NCBI RefSeq assembly: GCF_001427875.1
Contig: NZ_LMHK01000002.1
Location: 1,113,436-1,177,435 of the forward strand
Reading direction: 5' to 3'
Source: Devosia sp. Root685
GTDB lineage: Bacteria > Pseudomonadota > Alphaproteobacteria > Rhizobiales > Devosiaceae
DNA: 64,000 nucleotides
A program made the position numbers and the translations under genes. Shown here one piece after another: positions 27,405 through 36,983 of the stretch (its first letter is position 1; the number at the start of each line of letters is the position of its first letter). A model generated the notes under the pieces. It was given only the letters and a program-made list of their open reading frames with translations, did no database searches and was not told where the DNA came from.

Positions 27405-29381
27405 TTACAACTGTGCGGTCACCGCTTCAACAACGGCCTTGGACGTAATGCCAAAGTGGGCATAGAGCGCGTCAATTGGTCCCGACGCACCGAACGAGTG
27501 CATGCCGACAAAGCGGCCCTTGTCGCCGAGCAGCTTGTTCCAGCTCATTTCGATGCCGGCTTCGACCGCCACGCGGGCCTTGGCCTTGCCGAGCACCTCG
27601 GCCTTATAGGTGTCGGACTGCTTGGCGAAGAGTTCCATGGACGGCACCGAAACGACGCGGGCTTTGATGCCCTGTTCGGTGAGGGTTTTTTGGGCTTCGA
27701 CGGCGATGGCGACTTCCGAGCCGGTGGCGAAGATAATCGCGTCGGCATCGGCGGGGCCGATCAGCGAATAGGCGCCCTTGGCCGATTTGTTCTCGGCCGA
27801 GTTTTCAAGGCGGACGGCGGGAAGATTCTGGCGCGAGAGCGCGAGAATGGACGGAGCCTTGGTGGAGGTCATCGCCAGTTCCCAGCACTCGGCGGTTTCA
27901 ACCGCATCTGCCGGACGGAAAACCAGGAGGTTCGGGATGGCGCGGAGCGCGGAGAGATGCTCGACCGGCTGGTGGGTCGGGCCATCTTCGCCGAGGCCGA
28001 TGGAATCGTGGGTCATGACATAGATGACGCGCTGTTCCATCAGGGCCGAAAGGCGGATGGCGGGGCGGGCATAGTCGGTGAAGACCATGAACGTGCCGCC
28101 ATAGGGGATGAGACCGCCATGCAGCGCCACGCCATTCATGGCGGCGCCCATTTCGTGCTCGCGAATGCCGTACATCATATAGCGGCCAAGACGATTGTCG
28201 GCCTGGAAGGGCAGCGTCTCGGGCGTATTGGTCAGGTTCGAGTGGGTCAAGTCGGCCGAACCGGCCAGGGTTTCCGGCACGTTCTTATTGATGACTTCGA
28301 GCGCCATCTGGCTCGACTTGCGGCTCGCGACCTTGGGCTTGTCGGCGACGAGCTTTTCCTTATAGGCGGCCATGACGGCAGCAAAGTCAGCCGGCAGCTT
28401 GCCCGACATGCGGCGGGTAAATTCGGCCTTGTTGGCATTGGCCGCAAGGCGGGCTTCCCATTCGCCACGCACATTCTGCGAACGGGTGGCGGCAGCGCGC
28501 CAGGCGTTCAGAATATGGGCCGGAATTTCGAAAGCGGGATAGTCGATGCCAAGCGCAGCTTTGGCGCCGGCGAGTTCTTCAGCGCCGAGTGGAGCACCGT
28601 GGACCTTTTCCGTGCCGGCCTTCTTCGGGGCGCCGAAACCGATCGTGGTCTTGGCGGCAACGAGCGTCGGCTTGTCCGTGGACGCCTTGGCCTGGAGAAG
28701 CGCCTTTTCGACGGCGTCCTGGTCGTGGCCATCGACTTCGATCGTGTTCCAGCCGACAGCCTTGAAGCGGGCGATCTGGTCGGTCGAGTCGGCGTTGGAA
28801 ACCTTGCCGTCGATGGTGATGTTGTTGTTGTCCCAGATCACGACGAGCTTGTTGAGCTTGAGGTGGCCGGCGAGCGAAATCGCTTCCTGGGAAATGCCTT
28901 CCATCAGGCAACCGTCGCCGGCGAGAACCCAGGTGTGGTGATCGACAATGTCGGAGCCGAATTCGGCAGCGAGCTTGGCTTCGGCAACGGCAAAGCCGAC
29001 CGAATTGGCAAGGCCCTGGCCGAGCGGACCGGTGGTGGTTTCAATGCCCTCGGCATGGCCGAATTCGGGGTGGCCTGCGGTTTTCGAGCCGAGCTGGCGG
29101 AAATTCTTGATGTCCTCGATGCTCATGTCCTTGTAGCCAAGGAGATAGAGCGAGGAATACAGCAGCATCGAGCCGTGGCCGGCCGAGAGAATGAAGCGAT
29201 CGCGATCGGCCCAGTGGCTATCGGCGGGATCGAACTTCATCACTTTGGTGAAGAGCACGGTGGCGATATCGGCGCAGCCCATCGGCAGGCCGGGGTGACC
29301 GGAATTGGCTTTTTCGACCGCATCCATGGAAAGGGACCGGATCGCATTGGCCAATTCGTTCTGCTGGGCTGTATTCGTCAT
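27405..29381 (-). CDS. tkt: transketolase
   Basis: TPP-dependent two-carbon transfer in the pentose phosphate pathway. 658 residues; [14 protein letters not shown] at the start, TPP-binding motif GDGCLMEG then a stretch ending near NN, and LALSRQNLP, plus [18 protein letters not shown]. The ATG at 29381 is the family start. Followed by gap. Upstream region 29382-29618 separates it from the divergent DUF4164/zapA pair and probably holds both promoters. Confidence 0.97.
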   Translation of the reverse strand: MTNTAQQNELANAIRSLSMDAVEKANSGHPGLPMGCADIATVLFTKVMKFDPADSHWADRDRFILSAGHGSMLLYSSLYLLGYKDMSIEDIKNFRQLGSKTAGHPEFGHAEGIETTTGPLGQGLANSVGFAVAEAKLAAEFGSDIVDHHTWVLAGDGCLMEGISQEAISLAGHLKLNKLVVIWDNNNITIDGKVSNADSTDQIARFKAVGWNTIEVDGHDQDAVEKALLQAKASTDKPTLVAAKTTIGFGAPKKAGTEKVHGAPLGAEELAGAKAALGIDYPAFEIPAHILNAWRAAATRSQNVRGEWEARLAANANKAEFTRRMSGKLPADFAAVMAAYKEKLVADKPKVASRKSSQMALEVINKNVPETLAGSADLTHSNLTNTPETLPFQADNRLGRYMMYGIREHEMGAAMNGVALHGGLIPYGGTFMVFTDYARPAIRLSALMEQRVIYVMTHDSIGLGEDGPTHQPVEHLSALRAIPNLLVFRPADAVETAECWELAMTSTKAPSILALSRQNLPAVRLENSAENKSAKGAYSLIGPADADAIIFATGSEVAIAVEAQKTLTEQGIKARVVSVPSMELFAKQSDTYKAEVLGKAKARVAVEAGIEMSWNKLLGDKGRFVGMHSFGASGPIDALYAHFGITSKAVVEAVTAQL

Positions 29382-29618
29382 CTTGCGGGCCGCTCTCTTA
29401 AGCTGAGGAAGGCTAGGAAAAAGGGGATAAGAGGCCTGATGGCACTCCTCCCAAAGGCGGGTTGAGGCATAACAGGTTCGGCCCTCCTGTCAATGTCGCC
29501 CAAGGCCCGAGGCGTCCAGTTTTGCTTGTGATTTGCCGGTCTGCGATTGCAATGGGGCTGGGGTTGGGGCAGGGTCATCAGGCTTGAATCGACGTTGCGT
29601 TAGGGGTAGTTGCGGCCA

Positions 29619-29906
29619 ATGAGTGACGGACAGGGTGAAGACGGCCTCGCTGCAGCGGCAAAGCGCTTCGACGGCGCCATGAACCGGCTCGACCAGAGCC
29701 TTCAGGACATGACCGGCCGCCTGCAGCGGCTCAAACGCATCGAGGTCGATACGCAGCGCCTCGTGCAGGAGCGTGCGCGGCTCGCGACCGAACTCGACAA
29801 GACCTCGGCGCGCGCCAAGCGGCTCGACGACAGCGCCCACGATGTTTCCCGCCGCCTTGTTGAGGCCATGGAAACCGTGCGTTCTGTGTTGGCGAAAACG
29901 GAGTAG
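29619..29906 (+). CDS. DUF4164-type coiled-coil protein
   Basis: 95-residue, highly charged helical protein (MSDGQGEDGLAAAAKRFDGA, then repeated Arg/Leu/Glu heptads, likely a coiled coil across most of its length). This DUF4164-type gene precedes zapA in many Hyphomicrobiales, which suggests a role tied to cell division. Function is not known. ATG at 29619, with zapA three bases after its stop. Confidence 0.75.
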   Translation: MSDGQGEDGLAAAAKRFDGAMNRLDQSLQDMTGRLQRLKRIEVDTQRLVQERARLATELDKTSARAKRLDDSAHDVSRRLVEAMETVRSVLAKTE

Positions 29907-29909
29907 CCG

Positions 29910-30284
29910 ATGCCCGAGGTCAATGTTGAAATCAACGGCCGCAAATATCGCATGGCCTGCGAAGAGGGCCAGCAGGGTCATTTGATCAAGCTGGCCGAGC
30001 GGTTCAATGCCAGCGTCGAAAGCCTCAAGGGTGCCGTCGGCGAAATCGGCGACAACCGGCTTACGGTGATGGCCGGGATTGCCGTTGTCGACGAACTGGC
30101 GGAAGCGGAGCGGAAAATCGCGGCGCTCGAGGCCGAGGTCGAAACGCTGACCCAGGCCGGGCATGAAATTGCCGACGAGTTGGAAGCGACGGAAAAGGCT
30201 TTTGCGGGGAAACTTGATGAGGCCAGCAGGGTGATCGAGTCGATCGCCGGGGTGCTGGACGAGACGGCTACGTTGCAGGGGTAA
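29910..30284 (+). CDS. zapA: cell division protein ZapA
   Basis: 124-residue FtsZ-ring stabiliser. MPEVNVEINGRKYRMACEEG is the usual N-terminus, followed by HLIKLAERFNASVESLKG and a C-terminal coiled coil (EAERKIAALEAEVETLTQAG). Position next to DUF4164 and tkt is usual in the group. The region after the stop holds a long palindromic repeat. Confidence 0.9.
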   Translation: MPEVNVEINGRKYRMACEEGQQGHLIKLAERFNASVESLKGAVGEIGDNRLTVMAGIAVVDELAEAERKIAALEAEVETLTQAGHEIADELEATEKAFAGKLDEASRVIESIAGVLDETATLQG

Positions 30285-30293
30285 ACCTGGTAA

Positions 30294-30472
30294 CTCTCCC
30301 CAATCACCGGACTTCCTTCTCCCCTTGCGGGAGAAGGTGCCCGAAGGGCGGATGAGGGGTATTCTTGCTGGGCGAGGCACAATCTCCTCTGCGGAGGAGA
30401 GAATACCCCTCACCCTGGATTTTTGCTGAACGCAAAAATCCTGTCCCTCTCCCACAAGGGGCGAGGGGAGGA
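30294..30472. repeat. intergenic multi-hairpin repeat, family C
   Basis: A string of four hairpins: CCTTCTCC..GGGAGAAGG, the GGGGTATTC/GAATACCCC arm, GGATTTTTGC/GCAAAAATCC, and CCCTCTCCC..GGGCGAGGG. An inverted copy lies at 50697-50852. Confidence 0.75.
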
Positions 30473-30494
30473 TCGAGCGTGTGGAAGCAAAAAC

Positions 30495-31337
30495 TCAGAA
30501 CTGCGCCGTCACCGGGTCAGACCCAATCCGCCCATCGGCGGCATCGAGGCCGTTGATCGCGCCTTTGTCGGCGTCGCTCAACGAAAAATCGAAAACATCG
30601 AAATTCTCGACGATGCGGCTCGGGGTCACCGACTTTGGAATAACGACAAGGCCTTCTTCGATATGCCAGCGGATGATCACCTGGGCCGGGCTTTTGCCGT
30701 GGCGCTGGGCGATACCGGCGATGACCGGATTATCCAGCATCTTGCCCTGACCGAGGGGGCTCCAGCTTTCGGTGATGATCTTTTTGGGCTCATAGGCGGC
30801 GCGGAGCTTGCGCTGCTGGAAGCGCGGGTGGAGCTGGACCTGGTTGATGACGGGCAGCACGCCGGTCGCGTCGGCGAGATCGTCGATATAGGTGCCTTCA
30901 AAGTTCGAGACGCCGATGGAACGGGCCTTGCCCTCTTCCTGAAGACGGATCAGCGCTTTCCAGGTTTCCACATATTTGCCGCGATAGGCCGAGGGCCAGT
31001 GGATGAGGTAGAGGTCGACATAGTCGGTGCCCAAGCGCTGCAAACTGGCATCCATGGCGCGGAGGGTCTCGTCAAAGCCCTGATCGTCGTTCCAGACCTT
31101 GGTGGTGAGGAAAATATCGCCGCGGGCGACGCCGGAGCCGGCAATCCCCTGCCCCACGCCCTCTTCGTTCTGATAGACGGCAGCGGTGTCGATATGGCGA
31201 TAGCCGGCCTTGAGGGCCGCATCGACGGCAGTGACGGCGACATCATTGGGGGTCTGCCAGACGCCGAGCCCGATCTGGGGAATGGAACGGCCGTCATGAA
31301 AGGTCACGTGTGGTTGCGTGCTCATCGTTTTATCCAT
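30495..31337 (-). CDS. aldo/keto reductase
   Basis: 280-residue NADPH-dependent reductase. The catalytic tetrad is in place: GYRHIDTAAVYQNEEG (D50, Y55), LTTKVW (K81) and LIHWP. The cofactor-binding end is IPKSVTPSRIVENF. Resembles 2,5-diketo-gluconate reductase-like enzymes, but the substrate is not predictable. ATG at 31337 is used; an ATG four codons later (31325) is equally possible, and neither has a strong ribosome site. Confidence 0.88.
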   Translation of the reverse strand: MDKTMSTQPHVTFHDGRSIPQIGLGVWQTPNDVAVTAVDAALKAGYRHIDTAAVYQNEEGVGQGIAGSGVARGDIFLTTKVWNDDQGFDETLRAMDASLQRLGTDYVDLYLIHWPSAYRGKYVETWKALIRLQEEGKARSIGVSNFEGTYIDDLADATGVLPVINQVQLHPRFQQRKLRAAYEPKKIITESWSPLGQGKMLDNPVIAGIAQRHGKSPAQVIIRWHIEEGLVVIPKSVTPSRIVENFDVFDFSLSDADKGAINGLDAADGRIGSDPVTAQF

Positions 31338-31532
31338 TGCTGTGGGAGAACTGATGCCGAGGGCCCCGGCTTGATCGTCGGTTTATGATGAAAGAGCCGC
31401 CCTGCCAAGTTCCAAAAGAATCTTCCATACAAGACTATCCTTTCGTCTGATAACCCAAGGTCTAATCGACGGCACGATGCGAAAGTCTAAGCTTTGGGCA
31501 TCCCGTTCCCTCTGCAAGGCGCAAGACAAAAG

Positions 31533-32561
31533 ATGACCAAGTCGCTCAATGCCATCGCTCAGAAGCTGATGACACAAGGCCAGGGCATTCTCGCCGCCGA
31601 CGAATCCGAAGGCACGATTGCCAAGCGCTTCGCCAAGATCAACCTGCCCAATTCGCTCGACCTGCGCCGCGACTATCGCGAAATGCTGTTCCGCTCGACC
31701 GACGCGATGCGCAACTATATCTCGGGCGTCATTCTCACCGAAGAGACGCTGGAACAATCGGCCGCCGACGGCACCCCGTTCCGCGCCATTCTCGCCGATG
31801 TCGACACCATTCCCGGCATCAAGGTCGACCGCGGCGCCTTCCCCATGCCCGGCGATAGCGGCGAAAAGATCACCGAGGGCCTCGATGGCCTGCGCCAGCG
31901 CCTCGAACGCTATGCAATGCTCGGCGCCGGTTTTGCCAAATGGCGCGCCGTCATCACCATCAATGACGTGGCACCCACCCGCAACAATATCCGCGCCAAT
32001 GCCCATGCGCTGGCCCGCTACGCCATCCTCTGCCAGGAGGCCGGCATCGTGCCGATCGTCGAACCCGAAGTCGTCGGCGATGGCGATCCGGGCAACCACT
32101 CGCTTGAACGCAGCGCCCAGGTCACCGGCGAAGTGCTCGAAAACGTCTTCAAGGAACTGCGGCTGGCCGGCGTCGATCTCTCGGGCATGCTGCTCAAACC
32201 CAATATGGTGCTGCCCGGCGTCAATTCGCGCGACCGCCCGAGCGTCGAGGAAGTCGCCAAGCGCACGGTGGAGGTTTTAAAGGAACACGTGCCGGCCGCC
32301 GTGCCAGGCATTGCCTTCCTCTCTGGCGGCCAGACCGACGAAGAAGCGACGGCCCACCTCTCGGCCATGAACCGCATCCCGTTCAAGCCCTGGCCGATGA
32401 CCTTCTCCTATGGTCGCGCGCTGCAAAACGTGGCGCTGCGCACCTGGGCCGGCCGCCGCGAAAATTTCCCCGCCGCTCAGGCCGCCTTCGCCCATCGCGC
32501 CCATATGAACTCGCTCGCCGCCCTTGGCGAATGGACCAACGAGCTCGACCGGGCCGCTTGA
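31533..32561 (+). CDS. class I fructose-bisphosphate aldolase
   Basis: 342-residue Schiff-base aldolase that splits fructose-1,6-bisphosphate. Motifs: GILAADESEGTI at the N-terminus, GMLLKPNMVLPG with the Schiff-base lysine, and FLSGGQTDEEA. The ATG at 31533 is preferred over an upstream frame that adds 13 unusual residues. Fits with pgk, gap and tkt in this glycolytic neighbourhood. A terminator follows. Confidence 0.93.
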   Translation: MTKSLNAIAQKLMTQGQGILAADESEGTIAKRFAKINLPNSLDLRRDYREMLFRSTDAMRNYISGVILTEETLEQSAADGTPFRAILADVDTIPGIKVDRGAFPMPGDSGEKITEGLDGLRQRLERYAMLGAGFAKWRAVITINDVAPTRNNIRANAHALARYAILCQEAGIVPIVEPEVVGDGDPGNHSLERSAQVTGEVLENVFKELRLAGVDLSGMLLKPNMVLPGVNSRDRPSVEEVAKRTVEVLKEHVPAAVPGIAFLSGGQTDEEATAHLSAMNRIPFKPWPMTFSYGRALQNVALRTWAGRRENFPAAQAAFAHRAHMNSLAALGEWTNELDRAA

Positions 32562-32612
32562 TCGTCCCGATCAGGCCGCTTAATTTTTTATTGACGTCCC
32601 AACGTCACGACT

Positions 32613-32643
32613 GGCGCGCTCCTCTCCCGGAGCGCGCCTTTTT
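32613..32643 (+). terminator. rho-independent terminator after aldolase
   Basis: GGCGCGCTCC and GGAGCGCGCC form a perfect 10-bp stem with loop TCTCCC, followed by TTTTTATTTTT, 52 bp past the aldolase stop. Confidence 0.9.
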
Positions 32644-32679
32644 ATTTTTGTGTATCCAAGGCGCCGGTGCGCGCGGCCC

Positions 32680-32823
32680 CACCCCCTCCCTTCCTCCCCC
32701 ATCAAGGGGGAGGTGTCACCGAATTCGCATGGCGAATTCGGTTGGGGACTGAGGGTCGGGCAGAAAGGTGCGACAAACTCGATCTGACACCTCCCCCTTG
32801 ATGGGGGAGGCTGGGAGGGGGTG
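32680..32823. repeat. intergenic inverted-repeat element, family A
   Basis: 36-bp arms (32680-32715 and 32788-32823) share the family-A palindrome. The 72-bp centre holds a second palindrome, CGAATTCGC ATG GCGAATTCG (32720-32740), absent from the copy at 24849. Lies between the aldolase terminator and the ThiE-like gene. Confidence 0.8.
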
Positions 32824-32878
32824 AAGGGGAGCCACGAGCCACGAGCCACGAGGACGTGGCAGGAAGCATCGGGGCGAG

Positions 32879-32935
32879 CCCACGTGGTTCGAGGCTTTGC
32901 TTACGCAAAGCACCTCACCATGAGGGCGACTTGGG
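32879..32935. repeat. intergenic palindromic repeat, family D (one hairpin)
   Basis: CCACGTGGTTCGAGGCTTTGC, then GCAAAGCACCTCACCATGAGGG. Same hairpin as the first half of the element at 4804-4921. Confidence 0.6.
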
Positions 32936-33038
32936 GCGCCCACATTGCCACCCCTCCCACCATACCCTATTGGAGGCCGGTCCCTTTCTTGCCAAAATGG
33001 CGTTTTACGGGACACGCAGCGTCTTCTCCGGGAAATCC

Positions 33039-33644
33039 ATGGCTCCTCAGCTTTATCTCATTACGCCCGCCGATCCGGACCTTGCGCAGTTTCCGCGCCA
33101 GTTGATGGGTGTGCTGACCGGACCCGAGGTGGCCGCGCTTCTGGTGCGCCGTGGCGCGCTCGACGATGCGGCCTATGCCGAACTGGCCGAAAGGCTGGTG
33201 CAGATCGGTCAGGCGGCCGGCGCCGCGGTGCTGGTCGAGGACGATGCGGCGCTCGCTCGATCGATCGGCGCCGATGGCGTCCATGTGACAGCGGGCGGGG
33301 CCAAGGCCATTCGCGCCGCCGCAGAGGCGCTGAAACCCGATGGCATTGTCGGGGCGGGCAATGTGCGCTCGCGCCACGACGCCATGAGCTTTGGCGAGCT
33401 TGATATCGACTATGTAATGTTTGGCCCCCTCGGCGGCGCTGTTGATCCGCAGGCGGCCGAATTGGCACAATGGTGGGCCGAGACTTTTGAAGTGCCGGCC
33501 GTCCATTCCAATCCCGCCGCCGCCCCCGATGCAACAGACGAAACCGGCGCCGAATTCCTCGCCCTCTCCGATTGTGTCTGGGCCAAGGGCGATCCGGCGG
33601 TTTCGCTGGCCGCGTTTTCCGCTGCGCTGAAGGCAAAAGCATGA
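33039..33644 (+). CDS. thiamine-phosphate-synthase-like protein (ThiE/TenI)
   Basis: 201-residue TIM-barrel of the ThiE/TenI type: MAPQLYLITPADPD at the start, AAVLVEDDAALARSIGADGVHV, then YVMFGPLGGAVD. The family joins HMP-diphosphate and thiazole phosphate or, for TenI, isomerises thiazole. Weak similarity by eye; a true biosynthetic role is not certain. The stop overlaps the Sel1 gene start by ATGA. Confidence 0.75.
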   Translation: MAPQLYLITPADPDLAQFPRQLMGVLTGPEVAALLVRRGALDDAAYAELAERLVQIGQAAGAAVLVEDDAALARSIGADGVHVTAGGAKAIRAAAEALKPDGIVGAGNVRSRHDAMSFGELDIDYVMFGPLGGAVDPQAAELAQWWAETFEVPAVHSNPAAAPDATDETGAEFLALSDCVWAKGDPAVSLAAFSAALKAKA

Positions 33645-34819
33645 ACTGGCGCGCCCCCCTCCTGGCCCTCACTCTCGCCGCCCTGCCCGCACTGGCCCTG
33701 GCCCAGGAACAGACCCGCTCGCAGGCGCAGGCCGATGAAGCCGCCAATATTTCCAATTCGATTTTCGGCGCATCCGAAACGGCCGACTTCGCCTTCGGCG
33801 CCTTCCAGCGCGGCTACTTTCTCACCGCGCTCGAACTGGCTTTGCCGCGCGCCGAACAGGGCGATGCCGCAGCCCAGACGCTGATTGCCGAAATCTATTC
33901 GAAGGGCCTCGGGGTCGCGCAAAATACCGAGCGTGCCGCCGGCTGGTATCAGCTTGCCGCCAACAATGGCGACCGACTGGCGATCTTTGAACTGGGCATG
34001 TTCTATCAGGACGGCTCCGGCGTGCCGCAGGATCGCAAGAAGGCGGCCGATCTGTTCCACGAGGCCGCCGACAAGGGCTATGCCCCAGCCAAATACAATC
34101 TGGCCTTGCTTCATGTCGAAGGCATCTATGCCGATCCGAGCCTGACCACCGCCGCGGCGCTGATGAAGGAGGCCGCCGATGCCGGCCTGCCCGAAGCCCA
34201 GTATGATTATGGCTCGATGCTGATCGAAGGCGCCGGCACGGCGCCCGACGCTGCCGAAGGCGCGCGCTATATCGGCCTTGCCGCCGAACAGGACCTGACC
34301 GCCGCCCAGATCGACTATGCGACCATGCTCTATCTCGGTCAGGGCGTTCCGCGCGACATCGAAGCGGCAGCCGGCTGGTATCAGCAGGCCGCCCAGGGCG
34401 GTAATCCCGTGGCGCAGAACCGCCTCGCCAAGCTTGTGGCGGTTGGCGAAGGCACCGCGCTCGACCTCGAAACTGCCGCCATGTGGCGGGCGCTGGCGCG
34501 GCGCCAGGGCCTGTCGGACCCCTCGCTCGACCGGCTGCTGGTCTCCATTCCGCCCGACGCGCTGGCGCGGGCCGAAGAACGCGCCCGCTTCTGGCCTTCT
34601 ACCCCGCCCAGCATCGAAACCATCGCCAGCATTCCCACGGCGCCAAAGACCTATGGCCCGCCCCTGCCGGCCCCGACCGACATGGAAAATGCGCCAAGCC
34701 GCGTGGTGCTGCCCAATGGCGTGACCAATGCCAAACCGCCCGCTCCATTGCCCGCAAGCAAGCCCCCTCAGCCCGAAACGGCGGCTCCGGCAACCACCGA
34801 ACCGGCGCAAGACCCTTGA
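33641..34819 (+). CDS. secreted Sel1-repeat protein
   Basis: 392-residue exported protein. Signal peptide MNWRAPLLALTLAALPALALA, then five or six Sel1-like repeats (TLIAEIYSKGLGVAQNTERA, FELGMFYQDGSGVPQDRKKA and so on) and a Pro/Thr-rich tail. Sel1 repeats bind proteins. ATG at 33641 overlaps the preceding stop, so the two are cotranscribed. Function is unknown. Confidence 0.85.
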   Translation: MNWRAPLLALTLAALPALALAQEQTRSQAQADEAANISNSIFGASETADFAFGAFQRGYFLTALELALPRAEQGDAAAQTLIAEIYSKGLGVAQNTERAAGWYQLAANNGDRLAIFELGMFYQDGSGVPQDRKKAADLFHEAADKGYAPAKYNLALLHVEGIYADPSLTTAAALMKEAADAGLPEAQYDYGSMLIEGAGTAPDAAEGARYIGLAAEQDLTAAQIDYATMLYLGQGVPRDIEAAAGWYQQAAQGGNPVAQNRLAKLVAVGEGTALDLETAAMWRALARRQGLSDPSLDRLLVSIPPDALARAEERARFWPSTPPSIETIASIPTAPKTYGPPLPAPTDMENAPSRVVLPNGVTNAKPPAPLPASKPPQPETAAPATTEPAQDP

Positions 34820-34889
34820 ACCGAGCCACGTTCTGAGGCAATAAGCCCGCCAAACTTCCAATTGAAGCGGCAGGGCCCTGGCCCCACGA

Positions 34890-34921
34890 GCGCCGCGTCG
34901 GAATGAAAATTCCGGCGGCGC
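34890..34921. other. strong hairpin upstream of the inositol-monophosphatase gene
   Basis: GCGCCGCGTCGGAAT GAAA ATTCCGGCGGCGC, an almost perfect 13-15-bp stem with a GNRA-type tetraloop. No T tract follows. Its end overlaps the area of an alternative start (34925). Could be an attenuator or regulatory leader. Confidence 0.4.
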
Positions 34922-34954
34922 CGCATGAACCGCATAAGCCAAGCGAGCACACAC

Positions 34955-35749
34955 ATGGCGCGTTCCGCCCTTCTCACCGTCATGGTCAACGCCGCCATCA
35001 AGGCCGGCAAGTCCCTGTCGCGCGATTTCAACGAAGTGGAAAACCTGCAGGTCTCCCGCAAGGGCCCGGCCGATTTCGTTTCCAAGGCCGATCTGCGCGC
35101 CGAACAGATCGTTTTTGACGAATTGCGCAAGGCTCGCCCGACCTATGCCTTCCTCATGGAAGAAGGCGGGGAGGTTGCCGGCACCGATGGCCAGCATACC
35201 TTCATCATCGATCCGCTCGACGGCACCACCAATTTCCTCCACTCCATCCCGCTCTTTGCCGTGGCCATCGCGCTACAGCGCGGCGACGAGATCGTTGCTT
35301 CGGTCATCTACAATCCGGTGATGGACGAGCTTTATACCGCCGAAAAGGGCGGCGGTGCCTGGCTGGCCGATCGTAAGCGCCTCCGCGTTGCCGAACGCCG
35401 GCACCTGTCCGACGCCGTGGTCGCAACCGGCATCAAGACCCAGGGCACCTCCAATGACGGGCTGCAGCTGCGCCAGCTCGCCCATATCAATCCCGCCGTC
35501 GCCGGCATTCGCCGCTCCGGCTCGATCGCCGTGGACATGGCCTGGCTCGCCACCGGCCGCTTCGACGCGCTTTGGGAAGCGGGCCTCAAACCCTGGGACG
35601 TGGCGCCGGGCCTTCTCATGGTCAAGGAAGCGGGCGGCCTGGTTTCCGACTATGCCGGCCAGCCCGGTTCGGTCTGGAACGGCCAGATCGTTGCCGGCAA
35701 CGAGACCTTGCAGGGCGCTTTGCTCAAGCAGATCAGGCAGGTTCAGTAA
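34955..35749 (+). CDS. inositol-1-monophosphatase family protein (SuhB-like)
   Basis: 264-residue metal-dependent phosphatase. Motifs IIDPLDGTTNF (85-94) and WDVAPGLLMVKEAGG give the metal-binding acidic residues. In proteobacteria SuhB may also bind RNA polymerase. The ATG at 34955 (MARSALLTVM) is the family start; an earlier ATG at 34925 is possible. Confidence 0.9.
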   Translation: MARSALLTVMVNAAIKAGKSLSRDFNEVENLQVSRKGPADFVSKADLRAEQIVFDELRKARPTYAFLMEEGGEVAGTDGQHTFIIDPLDGTTNFLHSIPLFAVAIALQRGDEIVASVIYNPVMDELYTAEKGGGAWLADRKRLRVAERRHLSDAVVATGIKTQGTSNDGLQLRQLAHINPAVAGIRRSGSIAVDMAWLATGRFDALWEAGLKPWDVAPGLLMVKEAGGLVSDYAGQPGSVWNGQIVAGNETLQGALLKQIRQVQ

Positions 35750-35765
35750 ATCTGGAATGTGGGCA

Positions 35766-35873
35766 ACCCACCTAACCTCCCCCTAGTAGGGGGAGGGACC
35801 TATCGCGTTTGCCGAGATACTGGTGAGCCACCGGCAGACCCCTTCCCCTACCAGGGGGAGGCAGGGTGGGGGT
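35766..35873. repeat. diverged intergenic repeat, family A-like
   Basis: ACCTCCCCCTAGTAGGGGGAGG, and on the far side CCCCTTCCCCTACCAGGGGGAGG. Related to family A but with different central bases; sits between the monophosphatase and the MotA-like gene. Confidence 0.55.
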
Positions 35874-35990
35874 TGCTTCTAGTTCCCCACGACCTCGCCC
35901 GCCGTTAACCTTTTCCATTGTCACGCCATTCTGCCGCCTCTACTCTTCCGCGTAGTTGATTTGCTGCGCGAGGGGCGAAGGTCAGGCACG

Positions 35991-36980
35991 ATGACGCAAG
36001 GTTACGATCCCTATCACCTCGCCAGCCCCACCGTTTACCTCGTCAAGATCGTCATTTTCCTGGTGCTGGTTGCCCTCGTGGCGGCGATCCTGTTCACCCA
36101 GATCGTGACCTTCTTCTGGGCGAACCCCTTCATCAATTCGATGATCTTCTTCGCCCTCTTCATCGGTATCTTTCTCAGTTTCAGGCAGCTTTTCCGGCTG
36201 TTTCCGGAAGTGAAATGGGTCAATTCGCTCCAGGACGGCAATTCGGCCCAGGTGCGCCCGCCGGTGCTCCTGGCCCCTGTCGCCGGGCTTTTGCGCGAAC
36301 GCATCGGGGAAGCGATCATCACGCCCTCCTCCATGCGCTCGATCCTTGATTCGGTGGGCAATCGGCTCGATGAAGCCAAGGACACCTCGCGCTACCTGAC
36401 AGGACTTCTCGTCTTCCTCGGCCTCATGGGGACGTTTTATGGCCTTCTTGAAACCGTGAGTTCAGTGGCCGGCGTCATCAATGCGCTCGATGTGACCTCG
36501 GCTGACTCGGCCTCGCTCTTCACCAATCTCAAGGAAGGCCTCGCCGCCCCGCTTGCGGGCATGGGCACCGCTTTTTCGTCCTCGCTCTTCGGCCTTGCCG
36601 GTTCGCTGATCCTGGGGTTTCTCGACCTGCAAACGAGTCAGGCGCAGAATGCTTTCTATACCGACCTCGAGGACTGGATGACCTCGATGACCGAGCTCGA
36701 CCATCCGGTCAGCGCCATGCAATCCAATGCCGGCGGGCCGGAAATGCAGGCCATGATCGACAGCATCGGCGCCACGATGCAGAACCAGAACTCGTCGCAG
36801 AACGCCATTCGCGCCATGGCCGAACTGGCCCGCGGCATCGATGGGCTGGTCAAACATATCCGCACCGAGCAAGAAGACCTGCGCGCCTATATCACCGAGC
36901 AAAGCGAGACCAACAGGAAGCTGCGCGACCTCATTGAAGCCATGCTCAACGAAACCGACAATACCGGGCGCCGGGACTAG
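35991..36980 (+). CDS. MotA/TolQ/ExbB-like proton channel protein
   Basis: 329-residue inner-membrane protein. Hydrophobic helices at about residues 18-42, 45-62 and 140-170 (LTGLLVFLGLMGTFYGLLE), then GMGTAFSSSLFGLAGSLILGFLD, typical of the MotA/TolQ/ExbB family. A long cytosolic tail follows. No flagellar gene is near. Paired with a MotB-like gene four bases downstream. Start ATG 35991 has GAAGGTCAGG upstream. Confidence 0.85.
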   Translation: MTQGYDPYHLASPTVYLVKIVIFLVLVALVAAILFTQIVTFFWANPFINSMIFFALFIGIFLSFRQLFRLFPEVKWVNSLQDGNSAQVRPPVLLAPVAGLLRERIGEAIITPSSMRSILDSVGNRLDEAKDTSRYLTGLLVFLGLMGTFYGLLETVSSVAGVINALDVTSADSASLFTNLKEGLAAPLAGMGTAFSSSLFGLAGSLILGFLDLQTSQAQNAFYTDLEDWMTSMTELDHPVSAMQSNAGGPEMQAMIDSIGATMQNQNSSQNAIRAMAELARGIDGLVKHIRTEQEDLRAYITEQSETNRKLRDLIEAMLNETDNTGRRD

Positions 36981-36983
36981 GCC

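Larger units (their letters stand above)
32562..33038. other. 477-bp intergenic region with two repeat elements
   Basis: Contains the aldolase terminator (32613-32643), the family-A inverted repeat (32680-32823) and a single family-D hairpin (about 32879-32935). I see no gene. The last 80 bp before the ThiE-like ATG (33039) probably hold its promoter; GGGAAA serves as the ribosome site. Confidence 0.6.
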
